Positions 1 to 9,956 of a stretch of 64,000 bases of DNA are shown here, in pieces. The DNA is from Brevundimonas naejangsanensis. Lineage in GTDB: Bacteria > Pseudomonadota > Alphaproteobacteria > Caulobacterales > Caulobacteraceae. The stretch's first letter is position 1, and each line of letters begins with the position of its first letter. The translations under genes and the position numbers were made by a program. Location of the stretch: NCBI RefSeq assembly GCF_003627995.1, contig NZ_CP032707.1, forward strand, positions 1,041,501 through 1,105,500. Reading direction: 5' to 3'. The notes below the pieces were generated by a model. It saw only the letters and a list, made by a program, of their open reading frames with translations, was not told the DNA's origin and made no database searches.

Positions 1-218
1 AGGGCGTCGCTGACAGCGTCGAAGGTGTCGGCCGTGGTCGGCGGGGCGGCGACGGGCGCCGGCGCCCCGGCGGCTTCGCGGCTCGTCTCGACGCGCGCCG
101 TGCGGATGACCTCGTCTCCCCCGCCCATCGAGACGCTGTTCTGGGCGCAGGCCGACGTCCCTCCCGCGAGCAGGACGGAGGCGGCGAGGGCGGCGAGGAG
201 GCGCGAACGGATCATCAT
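1..218 (-). CDS. Secreted protein of unknown function, N-terminal part only
   Basis: This minus-strand gene runs off the left edge, so only about 70 residues are visible. Three in-frame ATG codons (221, 218, 215) follow a purine-rich AAGAAGGGG stretch. That stretch abuts the first ATG, so the second or third start has more normal spacing. The product begins with a classic Sec signal peptide: Arg-Ser-Arg, then an Ala/Leu/Val-rich core, then a TSACAQ region that could be cleaved by signal peptidase I. The cysteine there is a poor lipobox, since Thr is at -3, but a lipoprotein is not excluded. The visible mature part is Ala/Pro-rich and low in complexity. I do not recognise the family. Confidence 0.6.
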   Translation of the reverse strand, partial: MMIRSRLLAALAASVLLAGGTSACAQNSVSMGGGDEVIRTARVETSREAAGAPAPVAAPPTTADTFDAVSDA

Positions 219-251
219 CATCCCCTTCTTAGGCTGGGGCGACGTCGGACC

Positions 252-1256
252 TCAACGCGCGGCGGGCGGATTTTCGTCCAGCGCCGCCATGCGGTCCTCG
301 GCCGGGTCGTCCAGCAGGCCGGGCTCGGGGGCGACGATGGTCTCGGCCGTGTTGGCGGCGCGGCGCACCTTCAGCACGGCGCCGACGGCGAACACCGCCG
401 CCCCGCCCCAGATGAAGGCGAAGGAGGCGATGCGCAACGCGCCCAGGGCCTCGCCCTGCAGGGCGCCGATGACGAAGACGATGGTCGGGGCCAGGAACTG
501 CAGGAAGCCCATGCTGGACAGGGGCATGCGCCGCGCCGCCCAGGCGAACAGGGCCAGCGGGATGACGGTGGCCGGACCCGCGAACAGCAGCCAGAAGGTG
601 GCTGCGGGCGAGGCGGTGAAATGCCCCTGCCCCGTCGCCTCGATGAAGACCACCCAGGCCAGGCCGGGCAGGGCCAGCAGCAGGCATTCCATGAACAGGC
701 CGGTCTGGGCGTCGACCGAGACCCGCTTGCGGATGATGCCGTAGCCGGCGAAGCTGAAGGCCAGCAGCAGGGAGACCCAGGGGGCATGGCCGAGCGCCAG
801 GGTCTGCAGCACCACGCCGACGGCGGCCAGGGCGATGGCGGCGGCGCCGAAGCGGTCGATCCGTTCACGGAACAACCAGGCTCCGGCCGCCATGTTGAGC
901 AGAGGGTTGAGATAGTAGCCGAGCGAGGCGTCCAGGGTCCGCCCGTTGTTCACCGCCACGACATAGGTAGTCCAGTTGGCGGCGATCAGCACGGCCGACA
1001 GGGCCAGCCAGCCCAGCACCCTGGGCTGGCGGAAGACAGCGACCACCTGCGTCCATTGCCGCGACAGCATGACCAGGATCAGGGCCCAGACCAGGCCCCA
1101 GACGGCGCGATGGCCCATGATCTCCCAGGCGTTCGCCCCCTGATGCGCCATCTGCTGGAAGACCAGGGGGATGAAGCCCCAGATCAGGTAGCAGACGACG
1201 CCCGCCGCCAGGGCGGCGCGGGCTTCGGACGAGTTCTGGGAGGGGGTCGCTGTCAC
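252..1256 (-). CDS. rarD: EamA-family inner-membrane transporter, RarD type
   Basis: The 334-residue product has about ten hydrophobic segments. The N-terminal pattern (LAAGVVCYLIWGFIPL, then ..HQGANAWEIMGHRAVW) is typical of RarD, a drug/metabolite-superfamily permease of the inner membrane whose substrate is not settled. It is longer than the usual 295-300 residues because of a polar tail of about 40 residues after the last helix. Translation appears to start at a GTG (1256) with a weak ribosome site. The gene lies downstream of asd on the same strand. A GTCATCCCGG-type palindromic repeat separates them, so co-transcription is uncertain. Family assignment is firm; function is inferred from family only. 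Confidence 0.85.
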   Translation of the reverse strand: MTATPSQNSSEARAALAAGVVCYLIWGFIPLVFQQMAHQGANAWEIMGHRAVWGLVWALILVMLSRQWTQVVAVFRQPRVLGWLALSAVLIAANWTTYVVAVNNGRTLDASLGYYLNPLLNMAAGAWLFRERIDRFGAAAIALAAVGVVLQTLALGHAPWVSLLLAFSFAGYGIIRKRVSVDAQTGLFMECLLLALPGLAWVVFIEATGQGHFTASPAATFWLLFAGPATVIPLALFAWAARRMPLSSMGFLQFLAPTIVFVIGALQGEALGALRIASFAFIWGGAAVFAVGAVLKVRRAANTAETIVAPEPGLLDDPAEDRMAALDENPPAAR

Positions 1257-1274
1257 AAAGGGACGCCTTGAAAA

Positions 1275-1372
1275 GCGTCATCCCGGACGATCTGAAAGAC
1301 CGATCCGGGACCGCATCAAACGGCGACGTTCGCGGCGGTCCCGGCTCTTCGCTTCGCTACGGCCGGGATGAC
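1275..1372. repeat. Intergenic palindromic repeat, GTCATCCCGG family, copy 1
   Basis: The element opens with CGTCATCCCGG and closes with CCGGGATGACG, its inverse complement. Inside is a second inverted pair, ATCCGGGACCGC against GCGGTCCCGG. It fills most of the gap between asd and rarD. Similar copies occur at 19364-19478 and 21724-21833. It is probably a miniature or REP-like repeat that can fold in the transcript. Confidence 0.75.
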
Positions 1373-1381
1373 GGCAAGCAG

Positions 1382-2428
1382 TTACACAGTCAGGGTGCGA
1401 TAGCCGCTCGACGGGGTGATGACGCCGGTCTCGTCCAGAAGCTGGGCGATCTGCACGGCGTTCAGGGCCGCGCCCTTGCGCAGGTTGTCCGACACCACCC
1501 AGAACGACAGGCCGTTCTCGACCGTCGGGTCCTTGCGGATGCGCGACACATAGACGGCGTGCTCGCCGGCGGCGTCGACCGGGGTGATGTAGCCGTCGTG
1601 CTCCTGCTTATCGACGACCAGGACGCCCGGCGCCTCGCGCAGGATCTCGCGGGCCTCGTCCGGCGCGATCGGGCGGTCGAACTCCACCGTCACGGCTTCC
1701 GAGTGGCCGACGAAGACGGGCACGCGCACGCAGGTGACGGTCAGCTTGATCGAGGGGTCGAGCATCTTGTGCGTCTCGTCCCACATCTTGGCTTCCTCGT
1801 CGGTGTAGCCGTCGTCGCGGAAGGAGCCGATGTAGGGGATGACGTTGAAAGCGATCTGCTTGGGGAATTTCTTCGGCGTGGCGTCGCCCAGGCCGTAGAT
1901 GGCCTTGGTCTGGTTCCACAGCTCGTCCATGCCTTCCTTCCCGGCGCCCGAGACGGACTGGTAGGTCGAGACGACGACGCGCTTGATCTTGGCCGCGTCG
2001 TGCAGCGGCTTCAGCGCCACCACCAGTTGGGCGGTCGAGCAGTTGGGGTTGGCGACGATGTTCTTCTTGCGCGCCAGCTTGACCGCGTCGGGGTTCACCT
2101 CGGGCACGATCAGCGGCACGTCCGGGTCCTGGCGGAAGGCCGAGGAGTTGTCGATGACGATGGGGCCGGCCTTGCCGATCTTCTCGGACCATTCGCGCGA
2201 CACCGCGCCGCCGGCGCTCATCAGAACCAGGTCGACGCTCGAGAAATCGAACTGCTCGATGTCCTCGCACTTGATCGTCCGGTCCCCGAAGGAGACCTCG
2301 ACGCCCTTGGATTTTCGGGAGGCGATCGCGTGCATTTTCTCGACGGGGAAGTTCACTTCCTCGAGGATGGCCAGGATTTCCCGACCGACATTGCCGGTGG
2401 CGCCTACGACGGCGACGCGATAGCCCAT
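1382..2428 (-). CDS. asd: Aspartate-semialdehyde dehydrogenase
   Basis: It catalyses NADPH-dependent reduction of aspartyl phosphate to aspartate semialdehyde, the branch point to lysine/diaminopimelate, threonine and methionine. The 348-residue protein starts MGYRVAVVGATGNVGREI, a nucleotide-binding glycine motif. It carries the catalytic cysteine in NPNCSTAQLV, followed by the GAGKEG segment. An upstream in-frame extension exists, but the ATG at 2428 is preceded by AAAGGAT at good spacing and matches the family start. The gene is divergent from zapE across 149 bases, which should hold both promoters. dapF, of the same lysine/DAP pathway, is at 24.98 kb. Confidence 0.95.
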   Translation of the reverse strand: MGYRVAVVGATGNVGREILAILEEVNFPVEKMHAIASRKSKGVEVSFGDRTIKCEDIEQFDFSSVDLVLMSAGGAVSREWSEKIGKAGPIVIDNSSAFRQDPDVPLIVPEVNPDAVKLARKKNIVANPNCSTAQLVVALKPLHDAAKIKRVVVSTYQSVSGAGKEGMDELWNQTKAIYGLGDATPKKFPKQIAFNVIPYIGSFRDDGYTDEEAKMWDETHKMLDPSIKLTVTCVRVPVFVGHSEAVTVEFDRPIAPDEAREILREAPGVLVVDKQEHDGYITPVDAAGEHAVYVSRIRKDPTVENGLSFWVVSDNLRKGAALNAVQIAQLLDETGVITPSSGYRTLTV

Positions 2429-2577
2429 GATGAAATCATCCTTTGTGCGGGGGCGTTTGGGAGAAACGCTTCTGCATTTGGGTCCTTCGCAGTCGCGAAG
2501 CAACCAGAATCCTCCAATCCGCCGCCGGAATCCGCGACCGCCTTCCCCCCGCCCCGTCCGAGGGCTATCTGCTGGGC

Positions 2578-3690
2578 ATGACCTCCCGCATCCGCAACGC
2601 CTACGACATCCGCGTGGAAGAAGGCGTGATCACGCCCGAGCCCGCCCAGATCGCCCTGATCGCCGAACTGGAGCGTCTGGAAGCCGACCTGTCGAAGAAG
2701 GGGCTGTTCGGCGCCCTGCCCGAGGTCCGGGGCATCTACATCTGGGGGCCGCCTGGACGCGGCAAGTCCATGCTGATGGACCTCTTCTACTCCTCAACGC
2801 CCGAGCAGAAGAAGGTCCGCGCCCACTTCCACGCCTTCATGGCGCGCATCCACGACCTGGTGAAGCAGTGGCGCGACGGGACCCCGCGCAGCCGCAAGGC
2901 CGTGTTCGGGGCCAGCAAGGGGGACGACCCCATTCCGCCGATCGCCGCCCTGATCGCCTCGGAGGCGCGGCTGTTGTGCTTCGACGAACTGCAGGTCACG
3001 GACATCGCCGACGCCATGATCCTGGGCCGGCTGTTCGAGGCCCTGTTCGAGAAGAAGGTGGTGCTGGCCGTCACCTCGAACCGCGCGCCCGAGGACCTCT
3101 ACAAGAACGGCATCAACCGCCAGCTCTTCCTGCCCTTCATCGACGTCATCCGCCGACGCTGCGCCGTGGTCGAGACGGCCGGGGCGCGCGATTTCCGCCT
3201 CGACCGCCTGGCCGGGGCGCAGGTCTGGTTCTCGCCGCTGGACGTCGAGGCGCGAGGCGGCTTCGAGACCCTGTGGGCCGACCTCAAGGGCGGCGAGCCG
3301 GAGGAGCCCATCGCCCTGCCGGTGCTGGGCCGCGAGGTGAAGCTGGAGCGCACCGTCGGCGGCATGGCGCGCGCGACCTTCAACGAGCTGTGCGGCCGTC
3401 CGCTGGGGCCGCAGGATTATCTGGCCGTCGCCCGGCGTTTCCACACCCTGTTCCTAGCCGACGTGCCCCGGCTCAGCCCGGCCAACCACCACGAGGCGCG
3501 TCGCCTGGTGACCCTGGTCGACGCCCTCTACGAGGCCAGGACCCGCCTGGTCGCCCTGGCCGAGGCCGCGCCCGAGGCGCTCTACGTCGAAGGCGTCGGC
3601 GCCTTCGAGTTCGAGCGGACGGTGTCGCGCTTCAACGAGATGCAGAGCGAGGACTGGCTGGAGCAGCGCGAAGAAGCGGAAGCGGCGTAG
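2578..3690 (+). CDS. zapE: Cell-division ATPase of the ZapE/AFG1 family
   Basis: The 370-residue P-loop ATPase has Walker A GPPGRGKS at about residues 57-64 and Walker B CFDEL at about 134-138. The TNRAPEDLYKNGINR segment is characteristic of AFG1/ZapE. In E. coli ZapE is associated with the Z-ring and envelope stress; the mitochondrial relative AFG1/LACE1 is linked to respiratory-complex turnover. The ATG at 2578 (MTSRIRNAYD) is preferred over longer in-frame starts, which read into the asd promoter region. It converges on mdh, a frequent neighbour of this gene in Alphaproteobacteria. Confidence 0.9.
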   Translation: MTSRIRNAYDIRVEEGVITPEPAQIALIAELERLEADLSKKGLFGALPEVRGIYIWGPPGRGKSMLMDLFYSSTPEQKKVRAHFHAFMARIHDLVKQWRDGTPRSRKAVFGASKGDDPIPPIAALIASEARLLCFDELQVTDIADAMILGRLFEALFEKKVVLAVTSNRAPEDLYKNGINRQLFLPFIDVIRRRCAVVETAGARDFRLDRLAGAQVWFSPLDVEARGGFETLWADLKGGEPEEPIALPVLGREVKLERTVGGMARATFNELCGRPLGPQDYLAVARRFHTLFLADVPRLSPANHHEARRLVTLVDALYEARTRLVALAEAAPEALYVEGVGAFEFERTVSRFNEMQSEDWLEQREEAEAA

Positions 3691-3738
3691 GCTTCCTCCC
3701 TTCCGGTCATCCCAGCCGCGTCGCAGCCCCCCATCCTC

Positions 3739-3862
3739 CGTCATCCTCGGGCTTGACCCGAGGATCGGGCCATCCACCTGTTCGCGGCGTCCTATAGCCC
3801 GCGCCCTGTCCGCCCTCCCGCCCGCTGAACGCTCGATCCTCGGGTCAAGCCCGAGGATGACG
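3739..3862. repeat. REP-like inverted hairpin pair, copy 1
   Basis: Each arm (3739-3766 and 3834-3862) is itself a hairpin: ATCCTCGGG, loop CTTGA, CCCGAGGAT. The two arms are in opposite orientation about 67 bases apart. The same arrangement recurs at 40416-40544 and 44832-44937, always between convergent or end-facing genes. It looks like a BIME-type unit. The 303-base zapE-mdh gap holds only this, a terminator and a nested-stem element. Confidence 0.85.
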
Positions 3863-3903
3863 GCGGGGCAGGGGTCAACGCAGGTGGGCGAACACGCCCA
3901 CGA

Positions 3904-3938
3904 AAAAGGGCCGCGCCCGAAGACGCGGCCCTTTCCAA
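3904..3938 (-). terminator. Rho-independent terminator of mdh
   Basis: Read on the minus strand, the stem AAAGGGCCGCG pairs with CGCGGCCCTTT around a short loop and is followed by a run of T. It lies about 56 bases beyond the mdh stop codon, after the nested-stem element. Confidence 0.85.
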
Positions 3939-3951
3939 TTTAGGCGCGGGA

Positions 3952-3991
3952 GCGCTCAAGCAGCGCGGCTCCGCGCGGCTCGCGTTAGCGC
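3952..3991 (-). repeat. Nested-stem palindromic element, mdh 3' copy
   Basis: It begins 2 bases after the mdh stop codon. The outer arms are GCGCT/AGCGC, and the constant joints CAAGCAGC and GCGTT flank a 17-base core (3965-3981). On the minus strand the joints read AACGC and GCTGCTTG. Here the core repeats GCGGCTC directly, with a central CCGCGCGG palindrome, so its inner stem is poorer than in other copies. Confidence 0.75.
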
Positions 3992-3993
3992 CC

Positions 3994-4956
<963 letters not shown>

Positions 4957-5083
4957 TCAGGTCTCTCCAGGTCGATGTTGCGTGTGCGAACGATACTCGA
5001 TGGGACGGCGGTCTAAACCCGCCCGGGAGCCGGGGCAAGCGTCCCGCGTTGCGCCTTTGGTCGGTTCCTGAGAGGGTTCGAGC

Positions 5084-5848
5084 ATGGCGGCGCCTTCCCA
5101 AAGAGCGATGATGGATGAGCCGGGCTATGAGGCGCGGGCCTTCGCCGAGGCCCTGGCCTGGCGCGCTCGCCAGCTGAAACGCCCCGGCCTGTGGGACACG
5201 GCGACGCGCGCGACCCAGGACCGCATCAACCGCGCCATCCCCGAACGGGTGCACAAGATCGTGACCGCCGCCGTCCAGCAGATGACGCGCGCCATCCTGA
5301 CCGGGGCGGACTGGACCACGGCCCGCCCCCTGGCCGAGGGTTCGCTGCAGGTGCGAGAAGACCAGGTCCGCGCCCGCATCGAATTCTATCGCACCACGGC
5401 CAGCGTCGAGGGCGGGGTGGCCGGGGCGGGCGGCTTCCTGCTGGCGGCGGCCGACTTTCCCGCCCTGATGGCCATCAAGGTCAAGATGCTGTTCGAGATC
5501 GCCGCCCTCTACGGCTATTCGGGCCGCGCCCCGAACGAGCGGCTGGTCATCCTGCGCCTGTTCCAGCTGGCCTACTCCAGCGCCAGACACCGCCCCGAGG
5601 CCCTGGCCGCCCTGGAGGCCGCCATGCGCGCCCCGGCGGCCCATGGCGGGATCCTGAAGACCTTCGACTGGCGCAAATTCCAGCTGGAGTATCGCGACTA
5701 CATCGACGTGGCCAAGCTGGCCCAGCTGCTGCCGCTGATCGGCGCGCCGATCGGGGCCGTGGTCAGTTGGCGTCTGACCCAGCGTCTGGCCCAGGCGGCC
5801 ATGAACGCCTATCGCCTGCGCCTCCTTTACGATCAGGACCCCGCATGA
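5084..5848 (+). CDS. EcsC-family protein
   Basis: The 254-residue product matches the EcsC family in its middle and end: an amphipathic helix-rich region, the glycine-rich segment VEGGVAGAGGFLLAAADFP at about residues 106-124, then KVKMLFEIAALYGY. Family members are thought to be membrane-associated and most have no known biochemical role; Bacillus EcsC is encoded with the EcsAB exporter, which is not seen here. A second start at 5108 is possible. The stop codon overlaps the start of the following HIT gene (ATGA), so the two are translationally coupled. Confidence 0.75.
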   Translation: MAAPSQRAMMDEPGYEARAFAEALAWRARQLKRPGLWDTATRATQDRINRAIPERVHKIVTAAVQQMTRAILTGADWTTARPLAEGSLQVREDQVRARIEFYRTTASVEGGVAGAGGFLLAAADFPALMAIKVKMLFEIAALYGYSGRAPNERLVILRLFQLAYSSARHRPEALAALEAAMRAPAAHGGILKTFDWRKFQLEYRDYIDVAKLAQLLPLIGAPIGAVVSWRLTQRLAQAAMNAYRLRLLYDQDPA

Positions 5849-6258
5849 GCTTCGCCGCCGATCCCGCCTTCGAGGCCGCCTCCGCCTTCGCCGCCGACTG
5901 GCCCCTGTGCCAGGTGCGGGTCCAGAACGACGCCCGCTTTCCCTGGCTGATCCTGATCCCGCGCGTGCCCGGCGCGGTCGAGCTGGAGGACCTGTCGCCG
6001 CATCAGCGCGCCCTGCTGACCGAGGAGATCATCCACGCCAGCGCCGTGGTGCGCGACCTGGGCGCCCTGCGCGGCGCCCCCGTCGACAAGCTGAACATCG
6101 CCGCCCTGGGCAATGTCACGGCCCAGCTTCATGTCCATGTCGTCGGCCGACGCCGCGACGATCCCCTGTGGCCCGATCCGATCTGGGGACGGCCCGGGGC
6201 GGTTCCTTGCACGCCGTCCGCGCTGCGAACGGCGATCGCGCACGTCGCGGCCTTGTGA
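5845..6258 (+). CDS. HIT-domain nucleotide-binding protein
   Basis: The 137-residue protein has the histidine-triad segment QLHVHVVGRRRDDPLWP near residue 92. HIT proteins hydrolyse or bind nucleotides such as AppppA or AMP conjugates. The classical motif is His-x-His-x-His; here the third position is Val, as I recall for this short alphaproteobacterial subgroup, so catalysis by the usual mechanism is not certain. The upstream portion NDARFPWLILIPRVPG is well conserved in HIT proteins. It begins inside the stop codon of the EcsC-family gene. Confidence 0.8.
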   Translation: MSFAADPAFEAASAFAADWPLCQVRVQNDARFPWLILIPRVPGAVELEDLSPHQRALLTEEIIHASAVVRDLGALRGAPVDKLNIAALGNVTAQLHVHVVGRRRDDPLWPDPIWGRPGAVPCTPSALRTAIAHVAAL

Positions 6259-6302
6259 TCGCCGGAGGGGAGGCGAAGTTCGCCTCTAATCCGCCCGCTT
6301 CG

Positions 6303-6332
6303 TTGACACCGGCCCGTCTGCGTCACTAAAGC
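6303..6332 (+). promoter_or_regulatory. Candidate promoter for sdhCDAB
   Basis: A perfect -35 hexamer TTGACA (6303-6308) is followed after 18 bases by TAAAGC (6327-6332), a partial -10. It lies about 55 bases upstream of the sdhC start, in the only sizeable gap before the operon. No mapped start site supports it. Confidence 0.45.
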
Positions 6333-6373
6333 CTGTTGCACTGCAATCCGGCCCTGAAATTCCTCGGGTTTTT

Positions 6374-6388
6374 TGAGAATCATTCGCA
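6374..6388 (+). promoter_or_regulatory. 7-1-7 Fur-like palindrome at the sdhC start
   Basis: TGAGAAT-C-ATTCGCA is an inverted repeat with 6 of 7 bases paired and the AAT/ATT core of Fur boxes. Its last base is the A of the sdhC ATG, so a bound regulator would cover the ribosome-binding region and lie downstream of the candidate promoter. A fur gene is in this window. Confidence 0.45.
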
Positions 6389-6849
6389 TGTCGAACACTC
6401 CCCCGGCTGCGGGCGAAACTGGCGACCGGACGGGCCGCTACGTCCGTCACCCCAACGGGCACGTCGCACCGATGTCGCCCTTCACCGATATCTGGCGCTG
6501 GCACATGACCATGGTCGCGTCGATCCTGTTCCGCGTCACCATCGGCGCGGCCACCGCAGGCGCGATCCTGCTGCTGGGCTGGGTCGCCGTCGCCGCCTCG
6601 GGGCCGGACGCCTTCGCCTCGGTCGCCGCCGTCTCGGGATCGCCGTTCGGCCTGTTCATCTGGTTCGGCCTGACGTGGGTGCTGCTCTCCTTCCTGCTGA
6701 ACGGCGCGCGCCACCTGATCAACGACACGGGCGCCGGCCTGGACCTCAAGTCCGCCAACCTGATGGCCCAGGTCGCCGTCTGGGGCCCCATCGTCCTGGC
6801 CGTCCTGTTCTGGGTCGTGCTGTTCGCCACCGGAAAGGTTTCGCTGTGA
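6388..6849 (+). CDS. sdhC: Succinate dehydrogenase cytochrome b556 subunit
   Basis: This is a membrane anchor of complex II, which passes electrons from succinate to ubiquinone. The 153-residue protein has three hydrophobic segments, the SP..WRWHMTMVASIL entry and the haem-ligand region GARHLINDTG (His at about 111). The family usually reads SI-x-His-Arg in the first helix; here it is SILFRVT, so the His is Phe while the quinone-site Arg is kept. The start at ATG 6388 is chosen over an in-frame TTG at 6373. No strong ribosome site is visible. It overlaps sdhD by four bases. Confidence 0.92.
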   Translation: MSNTPPAAGETGDRTGRYVRHPNGHVAPMSPFTDIWRWHMTMVASILFRVTIGAATAGAILLLGWVAVAASGPDAFASVAAVSGSPFGLFIWFGLTWVLLSFLLNGARHLINDTGAGLDLKSANLMAQVAVWGPIVLAVLFWVVLFATGKVSL

Positions 6850-7241
6850 GCGCCGCGCCCAAGTTCAAGAACAATGTGAAAATCTCCGAGCGCCACGGCG
6901 CCGGCGAGTGGAAGATCGAGAAGCTGGCCCTCGCGGCCCTGATGCCGCTGGGCCTGTGGGCCCTGTCGACCGGCTTCACCCTGGCGGGCGCCGACTACGG
7001 CGCCGTGCTCGCCTGGTTCGGCAGCACCCTGAACGCCGGCCTGCTGGCCGTGACGGCGGTGGTCTTCTGCCTGTTCGCCAGCCTGGCCTGGAAGGTGATC
7101 CTCGAGGACTATGTCCCCGGCCCTTCCCGCTCGTCGCTGATCCTGGTGTCCAACCTGGTCTTCCTCGTGCTGGCGGCCGCCAGCGTCTTCTTCATCGTGC
7201 GTCTGGCGCTGGGCTCGGCCCCGCTGCCGGCCGGAGTCTGA
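6846..7241 (+). CDS. sdhD: Succinate dehydrogenase hydrophobic membrane anchor
   Basis: This second membrane anchor of complex II forms the quinone and haem b pocket with SdhC. The 131-residue product has a polar start (residues 1-25, [12 protein letters not shown]) and three membrane segments at about 26-50, 57-85 and 97-122. Translation starts at a GTG that overlaps the sdhC stop (GTGA), which accounts for its absence as an ATG gene. Sequence conservation of this subunit is low, so the call rests on size, topology and its place between sdhC and sdhA. Confidence 0.88.
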   Translation: MSAAPKFKNNVKISERHGAGEWKIEKLALAALMPLGLWALSTGFTLAGADYGAVLAWFGSTLNAGLLAVTAVVFCLFASLAWKVILEDYVPGPSRSSLILVSNLVFLVLAAASVFFIVRLALGSAPLPAGV

Positions 7242-7248
7242 TCCCGCC

Positions 7249-9033
7249 ATGGCTGCTTACGAGCTTATCGATCACGAATACGACGTCGTCGTCGTCGGCG
7301 CCGGCGGCTCGGGCCTGCGCGCCGCCCTCGGCGCCGCCCAGCAGGGCCTGAAGGTCGCCTGCGTCACCAAGGTCTTCCCGACCCGCTCGCATACCGTGGC
7401 GGCGCAAGGCGGCATCTCCGCCTCGCTCGGCAACATGGGCGAGGACTCCTGGCAGTGGCACATGTACGACACCGTCAAGGGGTCGGACTGGCTGGGCGAC
7501 CAGGACGCCATCGAATACCTGGTCCGCAACGCGCCCCAGGCCGTCTATGAGCTGGAACACTGGGGCGTGCCCTTCAGCCGCACCGACGAAGGCAAGATTT
7601 ATCAGCGCGCCTTCGGCGGCATGACCCGCAACTTCGGCGAAGGCCCGGTGCAGCGCACCTGCGCCGCCGCCGACCGCACCGGCCACGCCATCCTGCACAC
7701 CCTGTACGGCCAGTCGGTCCGTCGCGAGGTGAAGTTCTTCGTCGAATACTTCGCCCTGGACCTGATCATGCAGGACGGCGCCTGCACCGGCGTCACCGCC
7801 CTGCAGCTCGACACCGGCCAGATGCACCAGTTCCGCGCCAAGATGGTGGTGCTGGCGACCGGCGGTTACGGCCGCGCCTATTTCTCGGCCACCTCGGCCC
7901 ACACCTGCACCGGCGACGGCAACGCCATGGTGCTGCGCGCCGGCCTGCCGCTGCAGGACATGGAGTTCGTGCAGTTCCACCCGACCGGCATCTACGGCGC
8001 CGGCTGCCTGATCACCGAGGGCGCGCGCGGCGAGGGCGGCTACCTGACCAACTCCGAAGGCGAGCGCTTCATGGAGCGCTATGCGCCGACCGTGAAGGAC
8101 CTGGCCCCGCGCGACATGGTTTCGCGCTCCATGACCATCGAGATCCGCGAAGGCCGCGGCGTGGGCCCGAACAAGGACCACATCTTCCTGCACCTGGATC
8201 ACCTCGATCCGGCCGTGCTGCACGCGCGCCTGCCGGGCATCTCGGAAAGCGCCAAGATCTTCGCCGGCGTCGACGTGACCAAGGAGCCGATCCCGGTCAT
8301 TCCGACCGTCCACTACAACATGGGCGGCATCCCGACGAACTATCACGGAGAGGTGCTGACGCTGCGCGACGGCAACCCCGACAGCGTGGTGCCGGGCCTG
8401 ATGGCCGTGGGCGAGGCGGGCTGCGTCTCGGTGCACGGCGCCAACCGCCTGGGCTCCAACTCCCTGACCGACCTGGTGGTGTTCGGCCGCGCCGTCGGCC
8501 TGCGCTGCGGCGAGGTCGTGGACAAAAACGCCGCCGTGCCCTCGGCCTCCAAGGTCCAGACCGACGCCCACATCGCGCGCCTGGACCGCTTCCGCAATGC
8601 CTCGGGCTCGACGCCCACGGCGCACCTGCGTCTCGAGATGCAGCGCGCCATGCAGGCCGACGCCGCCGTGTTCCGCACCGGCAAGACCCTTGAAGAGGGC
8701 GTTCAGAAACTGCGCTCGATCGAGGCCGCCGGCGCCGACATCAAGACCACGGACCGCGGCCTGATCTGGAATACGGATCTGATCGAGACCCTGGAATACG
8801 ACAACCTGATCGCCCAGGCCGTCGTCACCATCGAAGGCGCGCTGAACCGCACGGAATCGCGCGGCGCCCACGCCCGCGAGGACTATCCGGACCGCGACGA
8901 CGAGAACTGGATGAAGCACACCCTGGCGTGGAAACGTCCGGGCGAGGGCGTCCAGATCGACTACCGCCCGGTGCACAAATACACGATGACCGACGAGGTC
9001 TCCTATATCGAGCCCAAGGCTCGGGTTTACTAA
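7249..9033 (+). CDS. sdhA: Succinate dehydrogenase flavoprotein subunit
   Basis: This is the catalytic subunit of complex II, oxidising succinate to fumarate with covalently bound FAD. The 594-residue protein has the Rossmann motif [14 protein letters not shown] at about 13-26 and the flavinylation His at about 48 in [10 protein letters not shown]. It also has the substrate-site segment HPTGIYGAG and the C-terminal motif [11 protein letters not shown]. The length is normal. It follows sdhD by 7 bases and precedes sdhB by 12, a single operon. Confidence 0.98.
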   Translation: MAAYELIDHEYDVVVVGAGGSGLRAALGAAQQGLKVACVTKVFPTRSHTVAAQGGISASLGNMGEDSWQWHMYDTVKGSDWLGDQDAIEYLVRNAPQAVYELEHWGVPFSRTDEGKIYQRAFGGMTRNFGEGPVQRTCAAADRTGHAILHTLYGQSVRREVKFFVEYFALDLIMQDGACTGVTALQLDTGQMHQFRAKMVVLATGGYGRAYFSATSAHTCTGDGNAMVLRAGLPLQDMEFVQFHPTGIYGAGCLITEGARGEGGYLTNSEGERFMERYAPTVKDLAPRDMVSRSMTIEIREGRGVGPNKDHIFLHLDHLDPAVLHARLPGISESAKIFAGVDVTKEPIPVIPTVHYNMGGIPTNYHGEVLTLRDGNPDSVVPGLMAVGEAGCVSVHGANRLGSNSLTDLVVFGRAVGLRCGEVVDKNAAVPSASKVQTDAHIARLDRFRNASGSTPTAHLRLEMQRAMQADAAVFRTGKTLEEGVQKLRSIEAAGADIKTTDRGLIWNTDLIETLEYDNLIAQAVVTIEGALNRTESRGAHAREDYPDRDDENWMKHTLAWKRPGEGVQIDYRPVHKYTMTDEVSYIEPKARVY

Positions 9034-9045
9034 GGGAGCAGGCAG

Positions 9046-9843
9046 ATGGTTCAACTCACCCTCCCGCGCGGCTCCAAGCCCACGACCGGCAAGGTCCACA
9101 AGGCCCCGGCCGGCGCCCAGAACGTCAAGACCTACAAGGTCTATCGCTACGACCCGGAAACGGACGCCGATCCGCGCTGGGACGTCTATGAGGTCTCGGC
9201 CGACGATCACGGCCCGATGCTTCTGGACGCCCTGATCCACATCAAGAACGAGATCGACCCGACCCTGTCGTTCCGTCGTTCGTGCCGCGAAGGCATCTGC
9301 GGCTCGTGCTCGATGAACATCGACGGGCGCAACACCCTGGCCTGCACCAAGGGCTGGGCCGAGTGCTCCTCGCACAACATCACCATCGCCCCCCTGCCCC
9401 ACCAGCCGGTGGTCAAGGACCTGGTGACGGACATGTCGCTGTTCTACGCCCAGTACGACTCCATCCAGCCCTACCTCCAGTCCGACCTGCCGGACCCGGA
9501 GAAGGAGCGCCTGCAGTCGCCGGCCGACCGCGAGAAGCTGGACGGCCTGTACGAGTGCATCCTGTGCGCCTGCTGCTCGACCTCGTGCCCGAGCTACTGG
9601 TGGAACCAGGAAGAGTACCTCGGCCCGGCGGCCCTGCTTCAGGCCTACCGCTGGATCGCCGACAGCCGCGACGACGCCACCCAGAAGCGCCTCGACGACC
9701 TCGAGGACCCGTTCAAGCTGTACCGCTGCCACACCATCATGAACTGCGCCCAGGTCTGCCCCAAGGGGCTGAACCCGGCCAAGGCGATCGCCGAGACCAA
9801 GAAGCTGATGGTCTCGCCGTCGCGCAAGAAGACGCCGGCCTGA
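9046..9843 (+). CDS. sdhB: Succinate dehydrogenase iron-sulfur subunit
   Basis: It carries electrons from FAD to quinone through three clusters. The [2Fe-2S] ligands are Cys 80, 85, 88 and 100 ([16 protein letters not shown]). The [4Fe-4S] ligands start with Cys 171, 174 and 177 (CILCACC). The later [17 protein letters not shown] segment completes the [4Fe-4S] and [3Fe-4S] clusters. The 265-residue length is typical. It is the last gene of sdhCDAB, followed by a terminator. Confidence 0.97.
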   Translation: MVQLTLPRGSKPTTGKVHKAPAGAQNVKTYKVYRYDPETDADPRWDVYEVSADDHGPMLLDALIHIKNEIDPTLSFRRSCREGICGSCSMNIDGRNTLACTKGWAECSSHNITIAPLPHQPVVKDLVTDMSLFYAQYDSIQPYLQSDLPDPEKERLQSPADREKLDGLYECILCACCSTSCPSYWWNQEEYLGPAALLQAYRWIADSRDDATQKRLDDLEDPFKLYRCHTIMNCAQVCPKGLNPAKAIAETKKLMVSPSRKKTPA

Positions 9844-9869
9844 CCCGGCCTGCCGATCCGACCGAACAG

Positions 9870-9900
9870 CCCCCGGCGCCGTCAGGCTCCGGGGGTTTTT
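9870..9900 (+). terminator. Rho-independent terminator of sdhCDAB
   Basis: CCCCCGG pairs with CCGGGGG across a short GC-rich loop and is followed by TTTTT. It lies 27 bases past the sdhB stop. Confidence 0.85.
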
Positions 9901-9956
9901 CATGGCCGCGTCGCGCCGGGGCTTGCCAGCCGCGCAGGCGAGGCTAAGACGCCTGC

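Noticed and set aside
7192..9903. 903-codon open frame on the minus strand opposite sdhAB
   Set aside because: Shadow of sdhA and sdhB; composition is Gly/Ala/Val/His-rich with no recognisable motif.
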